The notes: generated from the letters alone by a model not told the origin. Positions 1-11,956 are shown, counted from the first letter of the stretch. The stretch: 64,000 nucleotides of DNA from Ambrosia x helenae (GCA_030844895.1 CM061232.1:86493769-86557768), one strand, 5' to 3'. Program-made: numbers and translations.

Positions 1-1
1 A

Positions 2-736
2 AAGTTTGGTAATGAAGTCCATGGATATACCGTCCCATTTCCACATGGGAATTTCCGGTTGCTGAAGTAAGCCCGAAGGATTCTGATATTCAATCATAAC
101 ATTTGCACAAGTCAAGCACTTACTAACATAAGTGGCTATCCCAGCTTTCATGTTTGGCCACCAGTAAAGAATTTTGAGATCTTGGGACATTTTATCCGAA
201 CCAGGATGTACCGAATAACGAGAGGTGTGAGCTTCATCGAGCACCAGTTGTTTGAGATCCCCAAAACGTGGAATCCAGACTCGATTCATGTAGTAATTAA
301 GACCATCTGTCCTCAGTTCCAGGTGCTTATCAGCACCATGCAAAGTTTCAAGCCCGATGTTTTCTTCTTTCAAAGCTTCACCCTGGGCTTCACGTATCTT
401 ATCAAGAAGATTAGAATGTATTGTATGTTGTAAAGCTTGCACCCGTTTGGGTTTCGTTTCCTTACAACTAAGGGCATCCGCTACTACATTAGCTTTCCCC
501 AGATGATATTTGATGGCACAATCGTAATCATTCAGAAGCTCGACCCATCGACGTTGTCGCATGTTCAGCTCCTTCTGATCGAATATGTGTTGGAGGCTCT
601 TGTGGTCAGTGAAGATCGTACACTTCATTCCATAGAGATAATGCCTCCAAATCTTTAGAGCAAGAATCACCGTTTCTAGTTCCAAGTCGTGGGTGGTGTA
701 ATTCTTCTCATGAACCTTCAGTTGACGTGAAGCTTA
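2..736 (-). pseudogene. gypsy pol: RNase H second half and integrase start
   Basis: The minus frame is open for about 244 codons from just after a TAA at 734-736 to the window edge. The first part is the end of RNase H (FTDHKSLQH, then YHLGKANVVADAL). A linker of about 60 residues follows, then the integrase zinc finger (EAHTSRYSVH and, downstream, SKCLTCAN, an HHCC pattern). The frame ends in the opening of the catalytic core (WKWDGISMDF). The DD35E acidic residues are outside the window. It is in frame with the preceding RNase H piece, separated only by the stop. Family assignment is firm. Confidence 0.85.
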
Positions 737-1147
737 CGCGATCACCTTATCACGCTGCATCAGCACACACCCTAACCCTTGGATAGATGCATCACAGTAG
801 ACCACAAAGTCCTCTGTTCTCTCAGGTAACGACAATATGTGTGGACTGCAGAGCTTTGCCTTTAATAATTGAAAAGCATATTCTTGGGCATCTCCCCACT
901 TGCAAGTAATACCCTTCTGCGTCAAAGTAGTGAGGGGTTGAGTGATCTTAGAAAATCCCTCAATGAATCTGCGATAATATCCCACAAGACTAAGAAACTG
1001 GCGCACCTCCATAGGAGTCTTAGGAGCCTCACACTCTTTAGTAGTATCAATCTTGGCGGGATCGACATGTATTCCTGTCTCGTTGACCACATGCCCTAGA
1101 AATTTGGACCTATCGAATCCAGAAGTCACACTTGGAGAATTTCGCAT
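734..1147 (-). pseudogene. gypsy pol: RT connection and RNase H first half
   Basis: The minus-strand ORF has the post-palm region of a gypsy RT (KFLGHVVNETGIHVDPAKI, then GYYRRFIEGFSKITQPLT) and the first RNase H motif, FVVYCDASIQGLG, containing the first catalytic Asp. It is frameshifted relative to the upstream palm piece: the two frames overlap at 1110-1147 and the meaningful protein switches frame near 1095. The piece ends at a TAA (734-736), after which the same frame continues as RNase H. The first dozen residues of the ORF are out-of-frame filler. Confidence 0.85.
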
Positions 1148-1640
1148 ACAACTGCTCCTTCCTCAAGAGTTCTAAGATTAGCTGCAGGTGTTGGTCATGT
1201 TGTTCCCTACTCTTAGAATAAATCAATATGTCATCTATGAACACTATGACGAATTTGTCCAAATAAGGCTTACACACGCGATTCATAAGATCCATGAACA
1301 CAGCCGGTGCATTGGTTAGCCCAAATGGCATCACCAAAAACTCATAACGTCCATAGCGAGTTCGAAAGGCTGTCTTGGCCACATCCTCCTCTCGGACTCT
1401 CTACTGATGGTACCCTGACCTCAAGTCCATCTTAGAATAGGAACTCGACCCTTGAAGCTGGTCGAACAAGTCATCAATACGAGGCAAAGGATAGCGGTTC
1501 TTAACCGTCACCTTGTTCAACTCTCGATAATCAATACACATGCGGAAACTCCCATACTTCTTCTTAACAAACAGGACTGGGGCTCCCCAAGGTGAAGAAC
1601 TAGGTCTAATAAAGCCCCTATCCAATAGCTCTTGGAGTTA
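1110..1640 (-). pseudogene. gypsy pol: reverse transcriptase palm and fingers
   Basis: RT motifs in order are FIRPSSSPWGAPVLFVKKK, FRMCIDYRELN, LPRIDDLFDQL, KMDLRSGYHQ, MPFGLTNAPAVFMDLMN and the active-site box FIDDILIYSKS. Three in-frame stops break it on the minus strand: TAA at 1638-1640, TAG at 1401-1403 just after the GYHQ motif, and TAG at 1110-1112, where the frame also shifts. The catalytic Asp pair is intact, so decay is by stops rather than active-site change. This copy cannot make a full polyprotein. Confidence 0.88.
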
Positions 1641-1659
1641 GGTAGATAGTTCTTGAAGT

Positions 1660-2297
1660 TCGCCAGGTGCTAAGAGATATCGTGCGCGTGCAACTAGGGC
1701 CGCTCCAGGTGCAAGATCAATTTGAAACTCCACTTGACGGACAGGTGGAAGTCCAGGTAGTTCCCCTGGGAATACATTTGGGAAATCACGAACTACAGGG
1801 ATGTCCTCAATCCCTGTTTCAACTTCAGCTCAAATGTCAGAAATCTTAGCCAGAATGGCTAGATAGCCCTTTTCGAATACACTTCTGGCTTTCAAGAATG
1901 AGATGACACCCACCATGGTACCACCACGATCACCCTAAATAGATAAAAGTTCTCTGCTAGGAAGAGGGATGCGAAAAATTTTCTCCTAACAGGGAATTTC
2001 AATACGTTACTTGGACAACCAGTCCATGCCAACTGCAATATCATAGCTTTGTTGAGTGATAGGTATAAGGTTGATGTCAAAAAAATGACCATCCAACTCG
2101 TGTTTACAATCGCGGTGAACACGGGTCACCTCAACAGGCTTGCCATCAGCTAGTTCTACAGAAAATGGGGTTTTGAGAAAAATAGGGGCTAACCCTAGGA
2201 ATTTGTTAAGTTTAAAAGACACAAGGCTGATATTCACACCTGAATCGAAAAGAACAGCAATAAGATTGTCTTTCATAGAAAACATACTTGTCAACAC
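1660..2297 (-). pseudogene. gypsy pol: retropepsin-type protease and PR-RT linker
   Basis: At 2007-2297 the minus ORF shows the aspartic protease box LFDSGVNISLVS and the typical downstream SYDIAVGMDWLSK, about 70 residues apart, as in gypsy proteases. A stop follows at 2007-2009. Between 1660 and 1900 further out-of-frame pieces of the PR-RT linker are readable (GLPPVRQVEFQIDLAPGAA, then YLLAPGEL), which places protease directly upstream of RT. Several frame changes make it a pseudogene. Confidence 0.7.
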
Positions 2298-2419
2298 ATT
2301 GTTGTCGCCCTTGGCTTCTCCCGAGCCGATTATGGAAGCTATTCCCTGAGCACCATCGAGGTTTTTGTTGCCATTGTTGCTATTGTGGTTGGGCTGGGAC
2401 AGTTCCTCTTGAAGTGTGT

Positions 2420-2830
2420 TTCACTCCCTTACTAAGAACACCCTTTTCCCAGCACCTAGTTGTTGTTGCTATGCTAGCTGTTGCTAAGAACTTATATCTC
2501 ACACCATTCTACGTTCTCTTGCTATCACAAGAAATGAAAGATAAAGCACCATGCTTCAGAAAAGTACCATGCTCAACAGCCTCACTAGGATGTTTGTGAG
2601 CTAGGTAAAAGATTTGTTAGATTCTGGGTAGCTGGGCTGCAATGACCATGCCATGAATCTGTGTGACTAACCCTTTTGGTGTGAAGCTCGATCCGCTTGT
2701 AAGGTAGGTTAAGTAGATTTGAACATATAGTGGCTAACTCCTGTAGCTTGGCAGTGTAGGCGTCGATCTCAGACCCAACCGTCTTTAGATAACAAATTTC
2801 TAAATTTCGTCACAGGGTGTTACATTCTCC
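2420..2830 (-). pseudogene. degenerate gag remnant
   Basis: Translating the minus strand in shifting frames gives pieces such as GMVIAAQP and YKRIE that resemble gypsy capsid text, followed by a distorted region where the zinc knuckle would be. No frame stays open for long. Position between leader and protease supports gag. The residue matches are from general familiarity and short, so this is tentative. Confidence 0.35.
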
Positions 2831-3151
2831 ACCCAAGTATATGTATCTCATCGAGTGTGCATGTATCATACATTACCCATTCTGCCTGGGGCAAATGCAC
2901 ATGGCAAAGATTTATACTATCGATGTCATCAAATAGTCTCCTTCAGTATCGTTGGAGTTATTGAGGCTTACAACTCATAAAAGCCTTAGAAATACGCTAG
3001 CGAGTTGTTGTTGGGGCATGTGCACTCAAGGACTAAGGAAGTTCAATTGCGAAAGTCAAGGAAAAAGAATGATTTAGCAAAATAGATCTTTACTAGCTTG
3101 AAAAGATGCAAGGGCCTCAACCACCCTATTGTTGCTCATAAGAATCCGCCC

Positions 3152-3406
3152 TTATCTAATTTCACAAAAGAAAAGTAAAGGAAATACTAGCAAGGAAAGG
3201 TAGGAGCAAATCGTCGCCACGCTCGGTCGAGATAGTAGAGCCTTCATCCTCACTTTCCATGTGTTCGTCCTGCTCAGGTTTTCCTTCCATTCTTCTTCTT
3301 CCTTCTTCGTGGGTATAAGTGTTAAATGGATCTCGTCGCGTATAGTCTCCAACTCCAGTCCTGTGTAAGTTAGTTCAGTGGTCAGCTGCACCATTCGCTC
3401 CTCCAA
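3152..3406 (-). pseudogene. short ORF at the expected gag N-terminus
   Basis: An 84-aa minus ORF lies between the PBS and the gag remnant. It starts with a charged, likely helical stretch (MEERMVQLTTEL, then GLELETIRDEIHL), goes on through KKEEEEWKENL, and ends in a hydrophobic tail that is probably frameshift readout. I cannot assign a domain. Its position fits the N-terminal region of gag. The rest of 2831-4088 (untranslated leader and decayed gag) shows nothing readable except a short ORF on the other strand at 3513-3704. Confidence 0.3.
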
Positions 3407-4088
3407 TCGTGGCTGTCGGTCATTGGTAGGTTTCGTCCTCCCCTGAGATATTGCACTGCATCGTAGGCTTTACATAACACCCCAAGAGTGTGTGGAACAA
3501 GCCCCGATCTGAATGTGTTCCCATGATTCTACTATATACTCACGAGGAACAGGGACACGCAAATCGCTCGCTCGTACTGGGCGTAAATGTACTAGAGTAA
3601 GAATAAAATTCTATATAAGTAACCCAGTCTCATCCGAGTCTAGAATGGAAGTAAGAAAGATCAAGCGACAAGGAACAGGAACTAATTGTCTCCTTGCTCA
3701 GTGAAAAAGGATAAGTCTCAGTATTTGACTTCTTCGAGTTCGATTCGGTTTAGTGGGACCGCGTCATAGGCGTCGTGCAGCTTTCCATGTATTTGCGCTA
3801 CAATGCTCGCAAGGGCTCTCTCCCCTGTACTATTGTCGTTTCCTCATCCATGAGTTTTGTTAGGATACTAGTCCCAGTAATGCGCCACCTGGTGTAACCC
3901 TGGGTCCCACCAGTGACGTGTTCAGAATCAGGTTTAGAACTAGAAGATAACATATCTCCGGAAATCATGTGTTGTAGATATATGTAGCCAAAAGCTAGTT
4001 GTGCACTTAAGCTGTGAGTGTACTAACGCTTATGCTATGATGATTATAGACTAGACTCAACATGCAGTCCTAGTTCACTATAACCAAT

Positions 4089-4101
4089 GGCTCTGATACC
4101 A
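4089..4101 (-). other. primer binding site, initiator tRNA-Met type
   Basis: The minus strand reads TGGTATCAGAGCC, three bases inside the end of the 5' LTR. This is the standard plant PBS complementary to the 3' end of initiator tRNA-Met. It fixes both the LTR border and the minus-strand orientation of the element. Confidence 0.88.
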
Positions 4102-6561
4102 ATCTGTCACACCCTCAAATTTCCACTGCGGGGTTTATTCCGCGAGGCGCATGACATACCAGGATCCCATAGCATTAAGTCACATGAACGACTCTAAATG
4201 CCCAAACCATTTAGTCGTTTTTTACAACCAAGTTAAGTTAAACTGCGGAAGCGTAAACTAACTTTAAACCTTTTAAAACCCATACTCAAAACAACACGCC
4301 CAAATTAAAACCATATGAAAGAAAACGTAAAAGCATGATATGTAATTTAGGTGAATGCCCAAGACCCCAAATGCAGTGAAACGTGCAGTGCTTCCTAATC
4401 GTGACACCAGAAGCTAACTACCTGCAAAAGCATGTACATGGTGGGTCAACAAACAATGTTGTTGAATTCACAAAGTAAAGTAAATGAGTAAGTAAACGCG
4501 TAGGTTTTCCCAAAACCACGTAACAACTAGTAAATGTGTCGGCCTCCCAGACCACGTAACAACAAATAAGTGCATAGGCCTCCCAGACCATGTAACAACA
4601 AGTAACAACTAATTCACATGCCAGGGGTAGCTAACCCACTCATGATAACTAACACTGGTAATACCGAACTGCTAAACAACGAGATCCCACAATAGTGAGC
4701 AAAGTGCCTTGCATCATTGCCCATCAACAATGATAATAAAAGTTAAGTTATAGTTCACACCCATGCTCCCAGCATGATGTGAGGTTTGTGAAACCTAATA
4801 GCGCTATCAACTAATAACCCGCTTGCCCACGGTCAATTCATTCGGTATCTAGGACTTCAACGATAGGGTTGGTTTAGTTCATAAAGGACATATAGCATGA
4901 ATTAGTAAAATTAGATTCACCTTGTGAACCTAGCATCCCAAAACCCAGGATGTGTAAAAGTAGTCCCAAACCGGACTATGAAAAGTTAAGTAAGTTGTCT
5001 CCCCAACGCATGCTTTTGAGGAAAAGAGTAGTGAAACTCACCTTATGTTGCAAAAGCTAATGTAAACCGCAAAGACTAAAACGTGGTAGACTACTCGCCT
5101 ATCGATAACCTATCGAACACAAAGTTATGAGTGTCTGAGTGCGGTTACACATATTGATTATCCCAAAACATTGTACTCTACAATGACCTAGGTGACACCT
5201 TATGCAAATAGACTCGACACAAGTAGACCATGTATGACCCGTGCAAATCGTTGGTGATTAATTCATAAAGGAGCATGTCAAAACTTCTAACACGATAAGT
5301 CCCCATTACACACTTTCGCATAATCAACCTATCATTTCATCTATAACATACACATAGCATGTATACATGTTCCCATATGGGGTTTCACAAACAATAACTC
5401 ATTAATACCTACAAAATATCAATAAATCATTGTTTCTCATATTTGCGATTTCTGGACATATTTTAACTTATGAAAACGATTTTTATAAAATATCAAACCA
5501 ACTCTTAAAGTTCTCAAAACTTTACTGGAAGTTTCTATGGGTTTCCCATGCATGTTACTATTTTTATTTTATCACAAAAACCCTTCAAAATTTTATGAAA
5601 AATAATTTAGTTCAACCTCCTCCAGAAAAATGTGCTGTTGACAGCAGCTTTGTCAAAATTTCATTAAAAATCATAAGTTTATCCAAACGAGATGAATCCA
5701 GTGGGAAAAGATCCGGACTTCATCTACGCAACTACTGTCCAAAACTCGCGACCAACAGACTTGTAAAACTTAAGTTACAGCCCTTTAAAGTCGGCTGATT
5801 TTTCACATCCGAAAATCAACCTATACCTCTAAACTCATAATCATCATGGAAAAATATCAAAACAAGTCAAAAACGCATGATCTTGGACTTTTCGAAAATC
5901 TAACATCATAAATAAGGTTCTAGCATCAAGTAAAAATCAAAAAAATCAAGTTACACCCCATATATACGCCCTACCAACTATCAAAACGAAACTGCCAGAA
6001 ATTGAAACTTGCACAACAAGTTATTCATGAACCCTAATCATGCATAATAATCTATAACACACGCATAATCCATATTATCATATTCAAACCCATGTATTAA
6101 CATACAAAAACCCTAATTATGATTACTAACAACCATTCTTATCATCAATCACAATAAACATTCAAGTACTCATATTAACACCATATATGTGATTCTATTA
6201 CTCATGTAGTTTCTAGGATTTTTAAAACTTTTTCAAAACATTACTAATCATCATAAAACACATAAAGATTATACCTTCCAATGAAAGAGTCCTCAAAGCC
6301 TAGAGATTACACCCAAACTAGCTTGAATAAGTGAAAGAGATTGATGTTTGATTGAAAATTGAGAGAGGGGGGTGGGGGATGTCCACGACGCAAAAGGGGG
6401 TTTAGGAGGGTTTTTTTATCCATAATTATAAGAGGGTTTGGCTTGTTGCCCAAGTAATTGGGTATTAGGGGTTTTTAGCTTGCTAACCGGACCCGTTAAT
6501 AATGTTTTAAACCCAATACTGGACCCGATAATATTAACCACCCTAACTTACATAAAAACTA

Positions 6562-7891
6562 GACTGAATTACAAGTTTTGTCCTTTAGCTTTATACCAGA
6601 TTTCAAAGAATGTCCTTTAACTTCAAAATTGATTGGTTTTTTCCTTTATGTTCCAAAATCTTGCACGTTACGTCCTTTGACACTAACCCAGTTAGATTTT
6701 AACATTAATACAAGGGTAAATTCGTCTTTCTACTCTTTTAGTGGCTATTTATGTAACTAACTTAAAGTTTTGAACAAAAATGGTAAAACACTCTTTCTCA
6801 CTCTCTCCCTTCACTCTCCTTCTCCGTTTACACACGCATCTGTATTGTTTCCAAACTCTCAGACACACACAAACATAGAGAGAGAGAGAGAGAGAGAGAG
6901 TGGACTAGAGAGATCGAAGACCGTAGGTCTCCGCCTCCGGTGGCCCTCCGGCGGAGCTCCGGCCAAGCAGACCACAACACCACCACACCCACACCCTTCC
7001 AACTAACTGTTACTATCAATTTAGAGGGAGAGAGAGATTCGACAGAGAGAGAGAGAACGAGAGACAGAGGACAGAGAGAGAAAGCGTGGGAAAGAGAGAG
7101 AGGGACAGACGGAAGAGGAAGGAGACGACGGTTGCTGTACTCATCGGGTAGATCTGGTCTCAAGGTAAAAACCCCTCTTTTCTGAATATTATGGTGATTG
7201 GTTATAGTTATGGAGATGGTGTTCATGGTGGTGGTTGGGCTAGGCCAGAGGTGGTTCCGGTGATACAGTTGGGTGTGGATTCTGCAGTTGTCTGGCGGAT
7301 GGGAGAGATGGTGGTCGATTGGTGGGTGCGATGGTGGTCGATTAGTGGTCAGGTGGTTGTGGTCTTTCTCCCTCTCCCTCTCCCCCTCTCTCTCTCCCCC
7401 CCCCTCTCTCTCTATAAAATGTGTGTAAAGGGGAAGGGGGTGACGATGGTGGTCAGGTGGTTGTGGTCTGATTTGTTTTGTATTAGGGTCAGGGTTTGGT
7501 TTCATAGAATGGAATGGAAGGGGTGGTGGTCGGGCAGATGGTGGTGGTGGTCGGCGGCAGGTGGTGGTAGTGGTCGTCAAGCCGGTGGTGGTCGGCGGCA
7601 GGTGGTGGTAGGTTGTTGTGGTGGCAGGTATTCAGAGAGAGGGAGGGGGTTTTATATTAATTTTAAATTTTACATTTTGTACAAAACTTTAACTTAATTA
7701 CCAAAATAGGCCCTAGAATAGTAAAAAGATGATTTACCCTTGTATTAGTGTTAAAATCTAACTGGGTTAGTGTCAAAGGACGTAATGTGCAAGATTTTAA
7801 AAGATAAAGGACAAAACCAATCAATTTTAAAGTTAAAGGACAGTCGTTGAAAAATGGTATAAACTTAAAGGACAAAACTTGTAATTCAGTC
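6562..7891. mobile_element. Mutator-like element (non-autonomous MULE) in the LTR
   Basis: Terminal inverted repeats of about 210 bp start GACTGAATTACAAGTTTTGT at 6562 and at 7891 on the other strand, and stay roughly 85% alike by eye. A perfect 9-bp duplication TAAAAACTA flanks it (6553-6561 and 7892-7900), the Mutator hallmark. No transposase is present. The 0.9-kb centre is GA-rich then GC-rich, unlike the surrounding AT-rich LTR, which is what a Pack-MULE carrying a host 5'-UTR/exon fragment would look like. The long ORFs there (for example 6828-7580 minus) are low-complexity readouts. Confidence 0.92.
6877..6900. repeat. (AG)n microsatellite
   Basis: An uninterrupted AG run of 12 units inside the MULE, followed by further GAGA-rich stretches at 7022-7107. 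Confidence 0.95.
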
Positions 7892-8283
7892 TAAAAACTA
7901 TTGTTTTTATCATCTCATAACATATTAATCATAGAGTGTACATAATTTGCATGGTTTACGTACTGACTATCAGTTAAGCAGTAATTCACATAAACATGTA
8001 ATTCACATAAACATGTTACTTCACGTTCATCATATTTCAATTGTACATATATCATGTATGCTAGACAAATCACCAACGTTCGGGATACAGGACTCGTGTG
8101 TGTGTTAGAACAAGGATTTTCTTAATTATAACGCACGTTAATATCCTCTAACATATGTTATTGTTCCTTAACACACTGAAAGACCTCCTTAACTAACCCT
8201 AGTTAAGTGTTTAACTACGTATGAACATGCAAGTTAACTAGAGTTCAGTAAAAGTATTAACCTGAAAATACGGGGTGTCACAC

Positions 8284-8498
8284 AGGGCCTATATTGTTAA
8301 AACATCAACGTTAGGGAGTAAATGTGTAACTGGTATACGAAACCTGTTAGTTAGGGCTAACTTCGTCAACAAAAACTACATTTTACTTTATGTTAAAATT
8401 AGGAATAAAATAAACAATATATAAACAAATCATATGAAAAAGAAAAAAAAATGAATGAAGTACTATTATTTAATTGTCCCTGGGTTGTCAAAATATTA
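8284..8498. other. short AT-rich gap, nothing recognised
   Basis: No ORF or terminal-repeat structure is visible between the gypsy LTR and the first Tourist-like MITE. Confidence 0.6.
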
Positions 8499-8602
8499 GA
8501 GCATTCACATCTCCTTCATCAAATTACACTAAAAATCACTATTTCATCTTAAAATTTTCTCTTTCCCTTTTAAAATAATATTTTTTCATACTTTTATCAT
8601 TA

Positions 8603-10961
8603 CTAGTAGGAAACCTGCGCGATGCGGCGGGAGTGACACTTTTTATTTCGGTACTTATTTCAAATTCGTATAGTATTTGTTGTAGCATCATTGCGGTGGA
8701 TATACGTCATAAGCGTTACACATGTCTAGTAACTAAAAAGATTTAACATTTAAATTGTAAAGTACTTTTAAGAAACATTTGATAAAATAAAGTAACATAC
8801 GAAAGGAAAAATAAGTATTAATAAACATAAAAGTTGAGAAAAGTAAAAGCTAGTGAACTACTTGAATCGTGAGATCAATTTAGTCATACACGTTCCAAGT
8901 CTGCATGATCTCATCTATATTGTCTGCCCACCATTCGTCATCAAGAACGATCACTAAAATTTCTTGTATATCTCCATGTTTGATTATTACATCTTTTGGT
9001 GAGGATGAATTTCCTCCATTTGCTCCTACCTAAAGTGTCATCAAATATGTCTTCTTTGTCATTTTCATTAGAACTGTCTAGATCAATAACTTGACTCCAT
9101 TTACATTAAGGGGGCATCTTGGATCTCTTCCTATTAATTTCATGCATCTGATCCTTAAAATAAATTAAAAATATATAATACACATGTCAATAGAAGATGA
9201 AATAAATGTTGATATTACCTATTCACTAAATTCATGTTGAAGATTAGATTTGTAGGGACTAAACATTACACCATAACAAATAATCTCAACACTATTATCA
9301 CAATTATCCTGCAATAAAACACATACAATATACCACATAAAATAACAACATGTTAATATTAAAAAATTAAATATTAATAAATACAACCTTAGACGCTACT
9401 TTAGACGCTTGTATGGCTATTGGTTTGTTCATCTCCGTATGTTTTTCATCTAAATTAATCTGCAAAACCAAGAAGTTAACACTTAAATGATTAAGATATG
9501 TATAAAAAGGTATAATTAGTAAAATGGGATGAATGAAAACCAAAAACTAACAAATAACCAACATTAGAAGCTTCAACTTTTGAATTAAGTATCCATGCCT
9601 ATGTATTTTAGCAAGTGAAATAGGTGTGCATTAGTATGTGTGTATAGAATATACTTTAGTAGGTTAGCACATGGTTTAATTTTCAAATTCATGATTTTCT
9701 CACCCCTTTAAATTATGAAATTTTGTTAAACTTTAGTAGGTTAGCACATGATTAAAATTTTGAAATTGATGATTTTCCCACCCCTTTAAATTAGGAAATT
9801 TTGTTTATCTTTGACTAAAGTGTAAAAAATTATTGTGTTTTATGTGAATATCGAATTCAGTGCATTTATCTTTTTTTTTTAAAACTTTGTTAAAAAGAAG
9901 CCCTTCAAATTAGGGAGTTTTATTGTTATTAACATAGATGTTCATATCACATGGATATATAATATGCATCATGTGTTTTCTACCAAATTGATACAGCTGA
10001 GGTTTTTAAAAGAAATTTACCTACAATTAATATCTACCATGCATTTTTATATTTTTTCTAAACTTAATTATTTTGAAGTTTTATATATTTAGCTAATTAT
10101 GTATATTTAAAAGTTTAATGAGATTTCTTTTAGTTAATTATAATTATGTGTATACCTATTAATATATGCATGCATACCTATATACATATGTACATATTGC
10201 TAATGTTGATTATTTAAATAGGGTGTTACAATTGAAGCTATCAGTAACAAACGTGATAAAGCATTCTTAGAGCCTAGTCTTGTGTTGCAGTTTTGTTACC
10301 GTGTGACAAATTATTTGTCTGTCAAAGCAAGGATGAACCATAATGTTTAACAACATTATCATATTTTAAGAATCACCAAAGCTGATATGTAGATTTCGAG
10401 TGCCCTGTTTGGTTTTTTAAATCGTTGCATTTGATTTATGTGAAGTTTTCATTATTGGGCGGAACTGTATTTAACACCAAATTCAATTTTACAATTTTGA
10501 GTTTTACTTGATCATGAAATGGTGTTATGATTCAACATCCATATTATATTTCATTTAGTTAGTATTTAAAACATAAAATGCAATACTCACTTGTACATAA
10601 GGCATTCTTTCTTGTACATTTAAATCCACACATCGGTATTGACTACGACAAACACCGACACGTCGACAAAAATGAGCCGGTCGTCATGGTATATTCGAAT
10701 GTTTTTAAATTATAATAGTTTTAAAGTTATGATAGAATTAAATAAAAGAAATTATAATTTGTAGGGGAGAGGAGGAAAATGTAATTACTAACTAAAAATT
10801 AGGGAATTAAAGTGTAAATAAGATAGGGTATTAAATTGTAAATAATGTATGAATTACTATTTTACCCTCATTTTAAGGTTGTTAATGAAAAATTGGTTCT
10901 TAACTTTTGGGTATCTTAAAATACTCCTCCCTCATGCATTATAATATAGTATAGATATAGA
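8603..10961 (-). mobile_element. Helitron (non-autonomous) inside MITE copy A
   Basis: On the minus strand the element starts TCTATA near 10961 (10955 is an alternative) and ends CTAG at 8603-8606. The 3' end is preceded by a short GC-rich hairpin (8613-8632), and the flanking base there is T, as expected for Helitrons inserting between A and T. No Rep/helicase ORF is seen. The insertion is independently proven because the two flanks rejoin as a MITE that has an uninterrupted twin next door. The middle (9480-10950) is AT-rich with nothing recognised. Confidence 0.85.
8900..9130 (-). pseudogene. coding-like remnant carried by the Helitron
   Basis: On the minus strand, neighbouring frames give plausible protein text: INRKRSKMPP, then SQVIDLDSSNENDKEDIFDD, then KHGDIQEILVIVLDDEW. 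Stops and frame changes separate them. The first two pieces are loosely like the charged tails of plant replication protein A large subunits, which Helitrons often carry, but I cannot show homology. Treat as an unidentified captured or ancestral fragment. Confidence 0.25.
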
Positions 10962-11164
10962 TATTTTCTCTCTCCCCACTCACAACCACTTATAAAAATA
11001 TTAAAATATTTTTAGGGGTGAACAATGGCTTTGCAAATATAGGAGTGAACAGTGTTTCCACTAAATACTTTCTCTCTCACTCACTCACAACCACTTACAC
11101 TCACCCCATATAATTTGGTGGACACACTCACATACATTTGGTTTTCCAAATGTGAATGCTCTTA

Positions 11165-11485
11165 GAGCATTCACATCCCCTCCACCAAATTCCATCCATC
11201 AAATTACACTAAAAATCACTACTCCACCCCTAAATCTCCCCTCTCCTAATTAAAATAATAATACTTTTTCATACTTTTATCATTACATTTTCTCTTTTCT
11301 CACTCACAACTACTTACAAAAATATTAAAATATATATATGGGTGAACAGTAGCTTTTCATATTTATGGTGGAACAATGTTTCCACCAAATATTTTCTCTC
11401 TCCTCCACTCACAACCACTTACACTCACCCCATATAATTTGGTGGACACACTCACACACATTTGATGGATGCGATATGAGTGCTC
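11165..11485. mobile_element. Tourist-like MITE (copy B)
   Basis: A 321-bp element with inverted ends GAGCATTCACATC and GATATGAGTGCTC, flanked by TTA at 11162-11164 and 11486-11488. It abuts copy A, with one TTA between them. It shares with copy A the CACTCACAACCACTTAC and ATAATTTGGTGGACACACTC blocks. No coding capacity. Confidence 0.88.
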
Positions 11486-11488
11486 TTA

Positions 11489-11783
11489 TAAAGTAGAAGT
11501 GAGAGTTCAAATGATAAGAAAATGTCTTGTAAGAAAAAAAAATATGCCGATAAAAAGGCTCCATTTAATATTTGTATTTAATGTTATTGTATGAACATAA
11601 AGGTAAATTTACATAACTGATTAATTTAATATCCTCTAATTTAGTTGAATATATGATATTTGTAACACATTTTCAACATATACGCTATCAAAACGTACCT
11701 AATTCACTGTGAATGGTAACTTTTGATACACATAGGATAAATTTCCACAAATTTAGGATGAATTTCAAAATGTGTAGAATATA
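11489..11783. other. AT-rich spacer, nothing recognised
   Basis: No ORF, tandem repeat or terminal-repeat signature was seen between the Tourist-like MITE and the hAT MITE. Confidence 0.6.
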
Positions 11784-11948
11784 CAGGGGCGGACCTAGCT
11801 TGAAGCTAGGTGCCGCGTCCGTTGCTACTCAACTTCGCGTGCATAGTGGAAAATTTGTTTTTTTTACGATATTTGGAAAACGTTACTACTAAAATAAAAA
11901 AAAAATGAAAAACGTTACTACTGAAATTAATTTCTAGATCCGCCACTG
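11784..11948. mobile_element. hAT-type MITE
   Basis: A 165-bp element with ends CAGGGGCGGACCTAG and CTAGATCCGCCACTG (inverted, 13 of 15 matching). A perfect 8-bp duplication AGAATATA lies at 11776-11783 and 11949-11956, as expected for hAT. Too short to code. Confidence 0.93.
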
Positions 11949-11956
11949 AGAATATA

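Larger units (their letters stand above)
1..8283 (-). mobile_element. Ty3/gypsy LTR retrotransposon (Tekay/Del-like), 5' part
   Basis: Read on the minus strand, the order is 5' LTR (8283 to 4105), tRNA-Met primer binding site (4089-4101), leader, gag remnant, protease, reverse transcriptase, RNase H and the start of integrase, which leaves the window at base 1. PR-RT-RH-INT order defines Ty3/gypsy. The RT wording and the long LTR suggest the Tekay/Del chromovirus lineage; the chromodomain and 3' LTR lie outside, so the lineage is inference. Several stops and at least one frameshift in pol show an inactive copy. A Mutator-like element sits inside the LTR. Confidence 0.85.
4105..8283 (-). repeat. 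5' LTR of the gypsy element, split by a Mutator-like insertion
   Basis: The minus strand begins near 8283 with a TGTGACACCCC-like start and ends at 4105 with GGTGTGACA, next to the PBS. Without the 1.34-kb insertion plus its target duplication, the LTR is about 2.8 kb, long but normal for Tekay-like elements. The exact first base is uncertain by a few positions because TGTG repeats there. The 3' LTR is outside the window, so borders rest on the terminal sequence and PBS. Confidence 0.75.
8499..11161. mobile_element. Tourist-like MITE (copy A), split by a Helitron
   Basis: The left part (8499-8602) begins GAGCATTCACATC and the right part (10962-11161) ends AATGTGAATGCTC, giving inverted ends. 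Flanking TTA on both sides (8496-8498 and 11162-11164) is the 3-bp PIF/Harbinger target duplication. Without the insert it is about 304 bp and matches neighbouring copy B along its length. Confidence 0.85.

Noticed and set aside
6828..7580. 250-aa minus ORF and opposite-strand ORFs in the MULE
   Set aside because: Thr/Pro/Ser and GA-repeat readouts (SLSLSLS, TTTTTT) on both strands; low complexity with no motif.
4105..8283. One uninterrupted 4.2-kb LTR
   Set aside because: The 9-bp duplication and TIRs at 6562-7891 show 1.34 kb of it is a later insertion.
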